Assembly: GCF_000025625.1 (NCBI RefSeq) | Contig: NC_013922.1 | Span: 1,116,001-1,180,000, forward strand | Direction of reading: 5' to 3' | Length of the DNA: 64,000 nucleotides | Source of the DNA: Natrialba magadii ATCC 43099 | Lineage (GTDB): Archaea > Halobacteriota > Halobacteria > Halobacteriales > Natrialbaceae | Shown here: positions 53,420 through 62,907 of the stretch, piece by piece | How positions within the stretch are numbered: position 1 is the stretch's first letter | Layout of the letters: each line of letters starts with the position of its first letter | Program-made: the position numbers and the translations under genes | The notes under the pieces: model-generated | What the model was told of the DNA's origin: nothing | The model's input: the letters and a program-made list of their open reading frames with translations, nothing else | The model's database searches: none

Positions 53420-53520
53420 GAGTATACAGTACCTCACGGATTGCGACGGTGCGTGAAAAAGTTTCACGGTTGTGCCGGGCTCGCAAGCCGATTGAGCCCC
53501 ACAGGCGGGCAGTTCGAAAA

Positions 53521-53550
53521 GTAAGATTACATTTTACAACAAACTTTAAT
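53521..53550 (+). promoter_or_regulatory. Candidate promoter/operator of the second GH15 gene
   Basis: GTAA-N9-TTAC forms an imperfect palindrome at 53521-53537. It is followed by AAACTTTAAT (53541-53550), a TATA-like box placed 28-37 bases before ATG 53578, as expected for a leaderless haloarchaeal transcript. The palindrome would overlap the BRE, a good place for repression by the divergently coded TrmB. Confidence 0.45.
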
Positions 53551-53577
53551 CGGTGGGGGTCGTAGTCGTTCGTCACG

Positions 53578-55725
53578 ATGAAACTTCACAGCGCCCTGAA
53601 CGACGTGAAACGCTCGTGGGGTGACGACCGCCGATTCCCCGGCGAGCGCCGGTCGACGACGGGCCGCTTCTCCGGCTTCGACGACAGGCTCGTCCACGTC
53701 GCACCGAACGGTGCACTCAGGGACTACTCCTACCCGCTCTCGGGACTGGTCGGTATCGACCATTCCCGGTTCGGTCTCGAACTCGACGACACGCTCTACT
53801 GGCTCGATAAACCGGGCGACCAGCGCTACGTCGACGACACAGCGCTCGTGGAGACGGCACACGAGGTCGCCGGCCACACGCTCACGCAGTACGATCTCAC
53901 GCTCGGCCGCCTCCACCTCACCCACTTCTCCCTCTCTACCGACGAGCACGACGACACCGACCCGGACGCGACTCTCCACGCCTGCGTCGCCTTCGCCCCC
54001 GAAGACCGCGTCAGCCGCATCGGCCAGTTGCTCCACGGTGACGCCGTCGAAGTCCACCACGACCGCGAACACGACTTCCTGACCGCCGCGACCGACATCG
54101 AGGTCACCGGCCAGATCCCCGCGACATTTGCGGAGCTACTCGAGTCCGAACCAACGGAACTCCCCCGTGGCGAGGACGATGGCCGGTACGAGGAGGCACG
54201 ACTGAGCCCGATCACGCTGGCCGAAGTCGACCTTTCGGAATCGGACGCCTCGACAACGGTGGCGACGTTGCTCGCCGATTCGGAGGCAGACGAGGAGTCC
54301 CGAACTGGTGCGCTCAAACGCGCCCGCGCTGGCGCTGCGGAGCACGCGACTCGTGACGGACTCCTCGAGGCAGCCCGAGCGCAGGCCGAAACCGCGTTCG
54401 AGGGCGTTCGAGCGACTGCAGACGACGGCGAGACTGTCGATATCGCCGATCCGATCGCCGACTTGCGAACGCTGCGCCTGCTTCGCGCGCCAACCGGGGC
54501 GCGCATCGCCGGTCCCGAGTTCGACCCGTTCTACCGCTACTCGGGCGGCTACGGCTACACGTGGTTCCGAGACGACGCCGAAATCGCCGGCTTCCTGCTC
54601 GCGGCCGACCGTCGCGCCGGACTCGGGCTCGAACAGTGGCACCGCCAGAGCGCACACTTCTACACCACGAGTCAGCTCGCAGACGGCACCTGGCCTCACC
54701 GCGTCTGGCCGCGAAACGGACGGCTCGCTCCCGGCTGGGCACACGGCCGCGTCGAGGAGGCCGCTGACTCGACGGACTACCAGGCCGACCAGACTGCGAG
54801 CGTCGCCGCCTATCTCGCGACGTACCTTCGCACCGTCGACGCCGACGACGAGCAGGTCCGGGAGGCGCTCGTCGCCGCACTCGACGGCCTCGACGCGACG
54901 CTCGCCGACGACGGCCTGCCGGAGCGCGTCCAGAACGCCTGGGAGAACATGACCGGGCGATTCACTCACACCGCCGCGACGTTCCTCGAGGCCTACGCGG
55001 CGATCGCTCGCGCTCCCATCGCGGACGAGCACCGCGAACGTGCACGCGAACGGGCTCGCACCGTCTACAGCGCGCTCGACGACCTCTGGGTCGCCGACCG
55101 CGGCTGCTACGCGCTCCGACTCGACGATGGAGTACTGGACGAGCGCCTCGACGGGAGCACCTTCGCGCTCGCTGCAGCCCATCGTGAGTTCGACGTACTC
55201 GAGTCTGAGCAATCAGCCGCTGACGGAACTGGCGAGAACGGCGGCGACGGCGTCGGGGTCGACGCCGATCGCCTCGACCGACTGGTGACACACATCGAGA
55301 CGACCATCGACGGGCTCTACCGCGATCCCGAGGGGGCACTCGAGGGCGTCGCTCGCTTCGAGGACGATCCGTGGCGTGTCGACGATCAGGCTGACGCCAA
55401 GATCTGGTCCGTGACGACGGCGTGGGGAGCACACGCCGCGGCCGAGATGGGATCGCTGCTCGCCGCACACGACCACGAGACCGCCTCGCGTTTCGACGAG
55501 CGAGCGCGTGAATTGCTCGCGCTCGTTGCGCCCGGTGGGAAACTCCGTCGCGACGGGGAGTATCTCCCCGAGCAGTTCTTCGACGACGGAACGGCCGACA
55601 GTGCGACGCCGCTGGGCTGGCCGCACGCGTTGCGGCTCGCAACGGCGGCGGAGCTGGCGACGGGTGCGCAGGAAGGAACAGCAGCGCCGGTAGTGGACTC
55701 AGATCGCGCGCCGGTTCAGGACTGA
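53578..55725 (+). CDS. Glycoside hydrolase family 15 (glucan 1,4-alpha-glucosidase-type)
   Basis: This 715-residue cytoplasmic enzyme has an N-terminal beta domain (1-230), a helical linker (240-290) and a catalytic barrel with FYRYSGGYGYTWFRDDAEI, DGTWPHRVWPRNGRLAPGW, YQADQTASV, VQNAWENMTGRFTHTAATF and a C-terminal TPLGWPHALRLA. TWFRDDAEI and NAWE are the family regions holding substrate-binding Asp and catalytic Glu residues. It should release glucose from imported maltodextrins. No signal peptide is present. The start is ATG 53578, divergent from trmB. Confidence 0.92.
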   Translation: MKLHSALNDVKRSWGDDRRFPGERRSTTGRFSGFDDRLVHVAPNGALRDYSYPLSGLVGIDHSRFGLELDDTLYWLDKPGDQRYVDDTALVETAHEVAGHTLTQYDLTLGRLHLTHFSLSTDEHDDTDPDATLHACVAFAPEDRVSRIGQLLHGDAVEVHHDREHDFLTAATDIEVTGQIPATFAELLESEPTELPRGEDDGRYEEARLSPITLAEVDLSESDASTTVATLLADSEADEESRTGALKRARAGAAEHATRDGLLEAARAQAETAFEGVRATADDGETVDIADPIADLRTLRLLRAPTGARIAGPEFDPFYRYSGGYGYTWFRDDAEIAGFLLAADRRAGLGLEQWHRQSAHFYTTSQLADGTWPHRVWPRNGRLAPGWAHGRVEEAADSTDYQADQTASVAAYLATYLRTVDADDEQVREALVAALDGLDATLADDGLPERVQNAWENMTGRFTHTAATFLEAYAAIARAPIADEHRERARERARTVYSALDDLWVADRGCYALRLDDGVLDERLDGSTFALAAAHREFDVLESEQSAADGTGENGGDGVGVDADRLDRLVTHIETTIDGLYRDPEGALEGVARFEDDPWRVDDQADAKIWSVTTAWGAHAAAEMGSLLAAHDHETASRFDERARELLALVAPGGKLRRDGEYLPEQFFDDGTADSATPLGWPHALRLATAAELATGAQEGTAAPVVDSDRAPVQD

Positions 55726-55862
55726 GACTGAAGTTGTGGCACTTTTTTAGTGGGGTGTGCGCGTCGCTGGCGGGATAATAAACAGGCCGAGAAATAGCAG
55801 TCTGCGGTGCTCCGAAACGATTTTTCGAGAATCGGATTTCGTGCTGGCCGAACCGTCCGCTG

Positions 55863-57002
55863 CTACGGCGCCGTTGCCGGCTGGGACTCCTGGTCGTGAC
55901 CGAGAATCTCCGCACCGCTGTCCATGTCGAACAGGTGGATATCCGATTCGTCGAACGTGATCGAGATGTGATCTCCGGACTCGATATCGACGTCAGACGG
56001 CACACGAGCGATGAATTCCGGGCCAACGTCGAGATGGAGGAAGTTGTCCGAGCCGACCGGTTCGACGACGTCGACGCCGGCCGTAATCGCGTTCTGGGGC
56101 TGTCCGTCTGCGAGGGAGACGTTCTCCGGCCGAATACCGAGCGTATAGCGATCCATGCCGAGCGCTGCGTCGTTCGCCGTGGCGTACGCTGCGGACAGTG
56201 TAAACGAGAAGTCGCCGTCGGTATCACGCAGTCGGAGGCCGTCGCTTACCTGATCGACAGTGACATCGATGAAGTTCATCGACGGCGAGCCGATAAAGCC
56301 ACCGACGAAGCGGTTTGTTGGGTTCTCGTAGACCTCGGTTGGCGCGCCCTGCTGTTGCAGTTCGCCGTCGTTCAGGATCACGATTCGATCACCCATCGTC
56401 ATCGCCTCGTGCTGGTCGTGTGTGACGTAGACCGCCGTGATCCCGAGTTCATCCTGCAGGCGCTGAATCTCGGCCCGCATGGTCGTCCGGAGTTTGGCGT
56501 CTAAGTTACTGAGTGGCTCGTCGAACAGGAACAGGTCGGGCTCTCTGACGATCGCGCGACCGAGTGCAACGCGCTGTTTCTGCCCACCGGACAGTTCGTC
56601 CGGCTTGTCCTCGAGTAGCTCCGAAATATCCATCATCTCGGCGGTCTCGACGACGCGTCGTTCGCGTTCGCTCGCGTCGAGATCGGTGCTCATTCGGAGT
56701 CCGAACTCCATGTTCTCGAAAACGGTCTTGTGCGGGTACAGCGCGTAGTTCTGGAACACCATCGCGACGTCCCGGTTCTTGGCGTGAACGTCGGTAACGT
56801 CCTCGTCGCCGATCTCGATCCGGCCACTGGTCGGCTCCTCGAGTCCGGCCAGCATTCGGAGCGTGGTCGTCTTTCCGCAGCCGGAAGGACCGACGACGGT
56901 AACGAACTCGCCGTCCTCGATTTCGAGGTTCAGATCGTCGACTGCGACGACCGTTCCAACGTCGTATTCCTTTCGGAGCGATTCGACCCTGACACGTGCC
57001 AT
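55863..57002 (-). CDS. Sugar ABC transporter ATP-binding protein (MalK/UgpC type)
   Basis: This 379-residue ATPase has Walker A (GPSGCGKTT), Q-loop (MVFQNYALYPHKTV), signature (LSGGQKQRVALGRA), Walker B (DLFLFDEPLSNLD), the His switch (VTHDQHEAMT) and a C-terminal TOBE domain (about 285-370). It drives uptake by the permeases at 58506 and 59537. It is divergent from the binding-protein gene, a layout seen for haloarchaeal sugar transporters. I choose ATG 57000-57002 (MARVRVESLRKEY); ATG at 57029 is an alternative. Confidence 0.94.
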   Translation of the reverse strand: MARVRVESLRKEYDVGTVVAVDDLNLEIEDGEFVTVVGPSGCGKTTTLRMLAGLEEPTSGRIEIGDEDVTDVHAKNRDVAMVFQNYALYPHKTVFENMEFGLRMSTDLDASERERRVVETAEMMDISELLEDKPDELSGGQKQRVALGRAIVREPDLFLFDEPLSNLDAKLRTTMRAEIQRLQDELGITAVYVTHDQHEAMTMGDRIVILNDGELQQQGAPTEVYENPTNRFVGGFIGSPSMNFIDVTVDQVSDGLRLRDTDGDFSFTLSAAYATANDAALGMDRYTLGIRPENVSLADGQPQNAITAGVDVVEPVGSDNFLHLDVGPEFIARVPSDVDIESGDHISITFDESDIHLFDMDSGAEILGHDQESQPATAP

Positions 57003-57221
57003 TTCCGTGTTCGTTCGGTGAGCGGCCATAAAGTCCTTTCCCAAAAATCAGGACGAAAGAAGAAATATTACACCACGAATTATAATCTGGCTGGCTGTCA
57101 GTCGTGCCGAGTCGGTGTGTTCATCCGTGTCCGTTGCTGAAGCCATAGCCGGCACCCGCGCGAAGAACGGCCGCGTGCGCTTCGCTGGCGGTCGACAGCC
57201 CAGAGTACCGGATCCTAACAA

Positions 57222-57231
57222 TTAAATATAT
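57222..57231 (+). promoter_or_regulatory. Candidate TATA box of the sugar-binding protein gene
   Basis: TTAAATATAT lies 29-38 bases before the binding-protein start (57260), the expected distance for a leaderless transcript. The whole 57003-57259 intergenic region is AT-richer than its surroundings and must also hold the divergent promoter of the ATPase gene. Confidence 0.5.
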
Positions 57232-57259
57232 GAAGATATAATTCATCACTGTTTCCACC

Positions 57260-58462
57260 ATGCCACTGCAACGCAGGCAACTCCTCGCGGGGATCGGGGG
57301 AGCCGCAACGCTGACAGTCGCAGGATGTCTCGGTGACGATGACCGCGGTACCACGCTCTGGAACGAGTTCGAAGACGCTGAAGAGGAGACGCTCGAAGAG
57401 CACCTCGAAGTGTTCAACGAGGGTCGTGACGACGAACTCAACGCGGATAACATCGCCGATATGGAAGACCAGCTCGAGACGGCGATTCCAGCCGGTGACG
57501 GTCCTGGAACGTTCGCATGGGCGCACGACTGGCTCGGGCGCTACCACGACCAGGAGTTCGGCTACGATGCCAGTGGCGACCTCTCGCTCGACCTTGAGAG
57601 CGAGTTCACCGCTGACGCTGTCGACGCAGTCCAGTGGGAGGGGCACACCTACGGCGTCCCGTACGCGTCCGAGACGGTGACGCTAATGTACAATCCAGAT
57701 CTTGTCGACGAGCCACCAGAGACGCTCGAGGAGATGGTCGACATCATGGACGACCACCACGACCCGTCCAACGGCCAGTACGGCCTCTCGTACCCACCGG
57801 TCGATCCGTACTTCGTCAGCGGCTATCTCCACGCCTTCGGCGGCCGAATCTTCCACGAGGATACCGGCGAACTCGGCATCGAAGACGACGAGTTCATCGA
57901 GGGCCTCGAACTACTCCAGGACAACCTCTGGGAGTACGTTCCTGAAGACCCAGAGTACGGGTCCCAGATGGCACCGTTCAACGACGGCAACGCACCGTTC
58001 GCGATCAACGGTCCGTGGCAGGTCGGCGGCTTCCGGGATGCTGGCGTCGACGCGACGCTCGCACCGCTGCCGGACGTCGACGGCGGATCGCCGACGCCGT
58101 ACACCGGCATTCAGGTCTGGTACTTCACTGCCGCACTCGAGGACGCAGACGAGACCACGTTCGAGACGATCATGGACTTCGCCGAGTGGTACACGACGAA
58201 CGAGGACGTCATCGTCGACAACGCCGAACGGCACGGCCTGATTCCAGTCCATCAGGAGTACGCAGAGAGCGACGACCTGGGTGAGGACGTCGAGACCTTC
58301 ATCGAAACCGTCGAGATGGGAACGCCGATGCCGGCCGACCCGCGAATGGACCTCGTCTTCACGCCACTCGAGGAGGCACTCGAGCGCGTGTTCAACGAGA
58401 GCGAAGAACCGGCCGAGGCGATGGAAGCGGCAGCCGAAGAGATTCGCGGACGCTGGGACTAA
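57260..58462 (+). CDS. Extracellular solute-binding lipoprotein for sugars (family 1)
   Basis: This 400-residue protein starts with a Tat-type lipoprotein signal (RRQLLAGIGGAATLTVAGC), with Cys23 the lipid attachment site. The rest is a MalE-like fold: PYASETVTLMYNPDLVDEPP, LHAFGGRIFHED, GNAPFAINGPWQVGG and IQVWYFTA. It would capture glucose, maltose or maltodextrins outside the membrane and deliver them to the permeases 43 bases downstream. The start is ATG 57260. The exact ligand is not visible. Confidence 0.94.
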   Translation: MPLQRRQLLAGIGGAATLTVAGCLGDDDRGTTLWNEFEDAEEETLEEHLEVFNEGRDDELNADNIADMEDQLETAIPAGDGPGTFAWAHDWLGRYHDQEFGYDASGDLSLDLESEFTADAVDAVQWEGHTYGVPYASETVTLMYNPDLVDEPPETLEEMVDIMDDHHDPSNGQYGLSYPPVDPYFVSGYLHAFGGRIFHEDTGELGIEDDEFIEGLELLQDNLWEYVPEDPEYGSQMAPFNDGNAPFAINGPWQVGGFRDAGVDATLAPLPDVDGGSPTPYTGIQVWYFTAALEDADETTFETIMDFAEWYTTNEDVIVDNAERHGLIPVHQEYAESDDLGEDVETFIETVEMGTPMPADPRMDLVFTPLEEALERVFNESEEPAEAMEAAAEEIRGRWD

Positions 58463-58505
58463 GCGTAAGCGACTGCCACCCAGTTTCAGTTAGCACCTTC
58501 ACGTC

Positions 58506-59540
58506 ATGTCTACGTCATTCCTCGATCGCGTTTCGTCGGAGGGCCAGCGGCTGCTCCCGTTCGAGACGCGTAATCTCAACCTGTTCGGGCTCTTGCTCGT
58601 TGCACCCGGCGTCGTGTTGTTCCTGTCGTTCATGCTGTTTCCGATCGCGTTCCTGGTCTATCTCTCGATGACCGACGCGACCCACGCAGGGACGATTATC
58701 GGCGGCGACACGAACTTCGTCGGGTTCGACAACTACGTCGACCTCTTCACAGATAGTCAGTTCTGGACCTCCTTCGGGATAACCTGGCTGTTCCTGGCGG
58801 TGAGTCTGGTCATCAAGATTATCGTCGGACTCGGCCTCGCGATGTTGCTCACGCACGCTCGCGTCGTCGGAAAGCGGTACATGCGAGCGATCGTCATCAT
58901 CCCGATGGGGCTGCCGGCGATTTTCATTATCACGGTCTGGCGCGGGATGTTCAGCGGTGCCCGATTCGGTCCGTTCAACGAGCTATTAGCGACGTACAAC
59001 AGCGCTGTCTCCACGCTCGCCGGCATGGTCGATCAAGCGCTGTTTTTCGTTGCCGTTTCAGTACCCGAGTTCCTGCTCGTTGACCTGCCAGTGAGCTGGC
59101 TGAGCGGTCGGTGGAGTGCGTTTATGGCGTACGTGACGACGGAGGTCTGGTTGGCGTATCCGTTCATGGTGATCATCATCGTGAGCGCGCTGCAGGACGT
59201 CCCGATGGAACTGCACGACGCTGCCAAAGTCGACGGCGCGGGCTACTTCCACCGCTTTATCCACGTGACGCTGCCGGCGGTCAAGCGGCCGGTCATGTTC
59301 GCGTCGATCCTGACTGCTGCAACCTCGTTCCAGCAGTTCCTCATTCCGTGGATCTTCAACGCGGGTGGTCCCTCGCGCCAGAACGAGTTGCTCATCGTCT
59401 ACGGCTATCGCGAGGCGATCGAACTCAATCAGTACGCCTACGCATCCGCAATCATGGTCACAGCAATCGCATTTATCGGCCTGTTCATGTGGCTCGCCGT
59501 CAGAAAAGGCAACCTCGCCGAGGGGGTGGATAGCGCATGA
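58506..59540 (+). CDS. Sugar ABC transporter permease 1 (MalF type)
   Basis: This 344-residue protein has six or seven membrane helices and the EAA loop (HDAAKVDGAGYFHRFIHVTLP) that docks on the ATPase. The N-terminus carries a short cytoplasmic lead before the first helix (FGLLLVAPGVVLFLSFMLFP). Its stop overlaps the start of the second permease by 4 bases (ATGA), showing translational coupling. The start is ATG 58506. Confidence 0.94.
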   Translation: MSTSFLDRVSSEGQRLLPFETRNLNLFGLLLVAPGVVLFLSFMLFPIAFLVYLSMTDATHAGTIIGGDTNFVGFDNYVDLFTDSQFWTSFGITWLFLAVSLVIKIIVGLGLAMLLTHARVVGKRYMRAIVIIPMGLPAIFIITVWRGMFSGARFGPFNELLATYNSAVSTLAGMVDQALFFVAVSVPEFLLVDLPVSWLSGRWSAFMAYVTTEVWLAYPFMVIIIVSALQDVPMELHDAAKVDGAGYFHRFIHVTLPAVKRPVMFASILTAATSFQQFLIPWIFNAGGPSRQNELLIVYGYREAIELNQYAYASAIMVTAIAFIGLFMWLAVRKGNLAEGVDSA

Positions 59541-60517
59541 TCGCGGTCGTTGCCATCCTCGCGAACGTCATCGGCGTGCTCACCACCTGGGCACACGAGA
59601 AGGTGGCCTGGCCGATGCGGGCCGCCAGAACGGCCAGACTCACCTTCGAACAGGTTCGCACCGGGAAGCGAAGCGTCTGGGATCTCGCCAAGACGGTCGC
59701 CAGTACCGTTGGCGCGATTGCGGTCCTCGTCGTGCTCATGTTCCCGATCTACTGGATCTTCGCGGCCTCGCTCTCCGAGGGCGCGGGGCTGATGAGCACC
59801 GACGGCGTCTTCGCGGATCCATCGACGTACAATCTGGATGCCTACCGCTGGGTGCTGTTCGAATCCGCCTTCCCGAGTGCGCTGCTCAACAGCCTGATCG
59901 TCGTCTTCGTGACCGTCTCGGTCTCGATGTCGGTCGTCATCCCAGGCGCGTACGCACTCTCACGCCACGAGTTCCGCGGTCGAAAGAAGATTCTCTACGG
60001 CTACGTCCTGTTTACGCAGGTCGGTGCCGGACTGTCGATCGCGACGCTCATCGCACTCTACGTGCTGTTCGTCAACTTCGGCCTGAGCAACAACCTGCTT
60101 GTGCTCGGGCTGTTCTACGCTGCGGGTGCGATTCCGTTCAACACCTGGCTGCTCAAGACGTTCATGGACAACATTCCGATCTCTTACGAGGAGGCCGCCG
60201 TCATCGACGGCGCGAGCCGCTGGCAGGTCATCCGCGAAGTGATCCTCCCACTCTCGAAGCCCGGTATCGCCGTCGTCCTGGTGTTTACCTTCCTCGCGGG
60301 CTGGAACGAGTTCATCGTCGCCCAGACACTGCTTCGACCCGAGAACTACACGCTCTCGGTCGAACTCTACGCGCTCGCGACGTCCGGCCAGTACGACACA
60401 CCGTGGACCCAGTTCTCGGCGTTCGCGATCCTGTTTGCGATGCCCGTGGCGCTGATCTACTTCTTCGCCCAGAGCTACGTCGAGAGCGGACTCTCGTTTG
60501 GCGGGATGGAAGGGTAA
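59537..60517 (+). CDS. Sugar ABC transporter permease 2 (MalG type)
   Basis: This 326-residue membrane protein has six main helices and the EAA loop EEAAVIDGASRWQVIREVILP. An N-terminal extension of about 55 residues, with one extra hydrophobic stretch and a basic region, precedes the usual first MalG helix (VLVVLMFPIYWIFAASLS). The C-terminus SYVESGLSFGGMEG ends with the typical VAGLTAGAVKG-like tail. It forms a heterodimer with the preceding permease. The start is ATG 59537. Confidence 0.94.
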   Translation: MIAVVAILANVIGVLTTWAHEKVAWPMRAARTARLTFEQVRTGKRSVWDLAKTVASTVGAIAVLVVLMFPIYWIFAASLSEGAGLMSTDGVFADPSTYNLDAYRWVLFESAFPSALLNSLIVVFVTVSVSMSVVIPGAYALSRHEFRGRKKILYGYVLFTQVGAGLSIATLIALYVLFVNFGLSNNLLVLGLFYAAGAIPFNTWLLKTFMDNIPISYEEAAVIDGASRWQVIREVILPLSKPGIAVVLVFTFLAGWNEFIVAQTLLRPENYTLSVELYALATSGQYDTPWTQFSAFAILFAMPVALIYFFAQSYVESGLSFGGMEG

Positions 60518-60602
60518 CGGCTGCGGCCCGCCGCTCCGTTTGCTTTTCAGCGGACCACACGACAAAACAGAGACGCCAAGAACCAGCGATTCAACAGCAG
60601 CG

Positions 60603-62861
60603 CTACTCCATACTCGATCCCGTGGACTCGAGTACCACCGCCGAATCGACAGTCACCGCCCGATCCCACTCAGGGTCGCCCCCGTCGCTCTCGCTGACGA
60701 CCTGTGCACCGGAGAGCAGATCTTGGCCCGAAACGCGCTCGCTCACTCGCACTGTCGTCGGTTCCGGGCTGAAATTGAGGACGACGAGAACACGTTGTGG
60801 TCCGTCCTCGGTGTCCGCTTGATCCGCCTGCACCGCCCGATCCGCCGTCGATGCGTCACGCGCGTACACGACTGCATGCTTCGTCGGCGTCTCGTAGGCC
60901 ACCCGCTCGAGTGCCGCCGCGCGCTGGAGCGCCGGTACCGACTGACGCAGGTCGATGAGTTGGTGGTAGTACTCGAGTACCTCCGTCTCGAACGACCCCC
61001 AGTTCATGGGTTCGCGGCGCTCGGTAAGACCGGTTTCCTGGCCGTAGTAGAGCATCGGCGAGCCGGGGAGTGTGAAGGTGGCAGCGGCAGCGGCCCGCTG
61101 TGCGTCGCGGCCGTGTTCGGTGAGGAAGCGGTCGGTGTCGTGGTTTTCGACGTAGAGGAGCCACTCCGAGTCGGGGTGTGCACCGCGGCGTGCTCGTTCC
61201 GCGACAGCGTCGAGGATAGCGCGAGCGCCGTCGCTGGCGTCGACGGACATGTCGGAGAAGGTGTCTGCGACGGCGTCTTCGGTGTCTGTGTCGTTGTTTT
61301 CTGTTTCTGCTTCTTCGTCTTCCGCTTCGTCGTCTTCCCCTTCTCCTCGCCCCCTTCCCTCAACCCGATCAGCGTCGTCGCCCGCATCTCGAGACACAGC
61401 CGCCGCGGCAACCGACTCGAGTGTATCGTGCAGCACGTCGTCGTGGTGCATGTGGAACCGGCCGCCGCCCATCTCGACGTCCGAGGGGATGGTTTCATCG
61501 AGCAGGAAGAACTCCGCGTCGTACCGGCGCAGTCGGTCGGAAACTTCCGTCCAGAAGCCAAGTGGGACGCCCCAGGCGACGTCCGTGCGGAAGCCATCGA
61601 CCAGCGGAGCCCAGAAGTCGATCACCTCAAGTAGGTACGCGCGCACGGCTGGGTTGCTGTGATCGAGGTTCGGGATGCCCTCCCAGCCGAAGTAGGTGTC
61701 TGCGTCTCGCTCGTCGAAACTCTCCCAGCGGTACCAGTCGCGGTAGCGCTCGTGCTCTGGATGGGAATCGTCGACGGCGGCCTCGTAGAACGGATGCGTA
61801 TCCCCGGTGTGGTTGATCACCAGGTCGAAGACGACTCGGATGTCGTGGTCGTGGCAGGTCTCGACCAGGGCCTCGAAATCAGCTATCGAGCCCAGATCCG
61901 GGTCGACCTGGAGGTAGTCGTCCGTGTGATAGCCGTGCGGCCCACCCTGGCTGTCCGGCGTGCCAAAGCCACGGTCCGTCTCGAGCATCGGTGTGAGCCA
62001 GAGCACGTCGATACCGAGGTCGGCGAGATGATCAACTCGATCCGCGATCGTCTCGAAGGTCGGGTCGTCCTGGTCCGGGAACCGACGCGTGAAAATTTCG
62101 TAGATGATGGCGTCCTCGACCCAGGTGGGGGGTTCGAAGGGACGCTCGAGTTGGACACCGTCAGCGTCGGCTGCTGAATCGAGTTTCACTGCGTCAGGAA
62201 TCGAATACCGTCCGTCGTCGGTGACCGCAACCGCGTAGACGCAGACGGGGTACTCGAGCCCCTCGAGTTCAGCAATGCGAATCCCGTTCCGGTCGTCCAA
62301 CTCGAGTGCGCTCCGATCGTCGACGTAGTATTCGACGGTCAGGTCGGTTTGGGTTTCGTCATCGTCGTCCGCTGTCGCGTCGCTGCCCGCCAGATTCGCC
62401 GTCGCGTCAAACTGTATTCGATCCGGGTCCTGATTCTGATTTTGATTCTGACCCTGTTCCCGATCCTGCTCCGTGTCCACAGTCGTCTCGAGTCGGACCT
62501 GCGGACGCAGCTGTTCATCCCTGCCCTCGTCCGCCTGCTGTGGAAACGCACGAACCGTGAGTTCGTGCTCGCCGTCGGGAGCCTCGAGGACGAGGGTGTA
62601 CTCGCCGGGAACGTCGGGGACGAACTCCGCGATTGGCGCGTCGGTGGGAGTGGCAGTCGAACCCTCGGGTGCGTCTGCGACGTGCCAGGCATAGTCGCCG
62701 TCAGGATTGCGGTCGAGATTCCACGGTGCGAGTTCGTCGCGCGTCTCCATCTCGTGCCCGTTCGGGTTGACCAGTCCCTCGCCGACGGTGACGAAGCGCG
62801 GCGGACCGGGATGGTGAGAGCCGTTGCCGCTTTCGAGTCTGTCGGTATTTTCGCGAGCCAT
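60603..62861 (-). CDS. Cytoplasmic GH13 alpha-amylase family enzyme
   Basis: This 752-residue protein has an N-terminal beta domain (1-240) and a GH13 barrel. Conserved regions are DLVINHT (I), GFRTDVAWG with the nucleophile Asp (II), FFLLDETIPSD with the acid Glu (III) and YVENHDTDR (IV). Two disordered insertions are coded by repeats: a Gln/Asn stretch (about 133-145) and a Glu/Asp stretch between regions III and IV. There is no signal peptide, so it acts on imported maltodextrins or stored glucan. The start is ATG 62859-62861. Confidence 0.92.
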   Translation of the reverse strand: MARENTDRLESGNGSHHPGPPRFVTVGEGLVNPNGHEMETRDELAPWNLDRNPDGDYAWHVADAPEGSTATPTDAPIAEFVPDVPGEYTLVLEAPDGEHELTVRAFPQQADEGRDEQLRPQVRLETTVDTEQDREQGQNQNQNQDPDRIQFDATANLAGSDATADDDDETQTDLTVEYYVDDRSALELDDRNGIRIAELEGLEYPVCVYAVAVTDDGRYSIPDAVKLDSAADADGVQLERPFEPPTWVEDAIIYEIFTRRFPDQDDPTFETIADRVDHLADLGIDVLWLTPMLETDRGFGTPDSQGGPHGYHTDDYLQVDPDLGSIADFEALVETCHDHDIRVVFDLVINHTGDTHPFYEAAVDDSHPEHERYRDWYRWESFDERDADTYFGWEGIPNLDHSNPAVRAYLLEVIDFWAPLVDGFRTDVAWGVPLGFWTEVSDRLRRYDAEFFLLDETIPSDVEMGGGRFHMHHDDVLHDTLESVAAAAVSRDAGDDADRVEGRGRGEGEDDEAEDEEAETENNDTDTEDAVADTFSDMSVDASDGARAILDAVAERARRGAHPDSEWLLYVENHDTDRFLTEHGRDAQRAAAAATFTLPGSPMLYYGQETGLTERREPMNWGSFETEVLEYYHQLIDLRQSVPALQRAAALERVAYETPTKHAVVYARDASTADRAVQADQADTEDGPQRVLVVLNFSPEPTTVRVSERVSGQDLLSGAQVVSESDGGDPEWDRAVTVDSAVVLESTGSSME

Positions 62862-62885
62862 ACCGCCAATACGCACAGCGGCTGT

Positions 62886-62903
62886 ATAGTTATGGTGTAC
62901 TAT
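62886..62903. promoter_or_regulatory. 18-bp inverted repeat before alpha-amylase
   Basis: ATAGT-TATGGTGT-ACTAT is a perfect inverted repeat with 5-base arms, 25-42 bases before the amylase start codon. Its TAACTATAC on the minus strand could serve as TATA box. A similar sequence precedes the gluconate dehydratase. Confidence 0.4.
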
Positions 62904-62907
62904 TACA

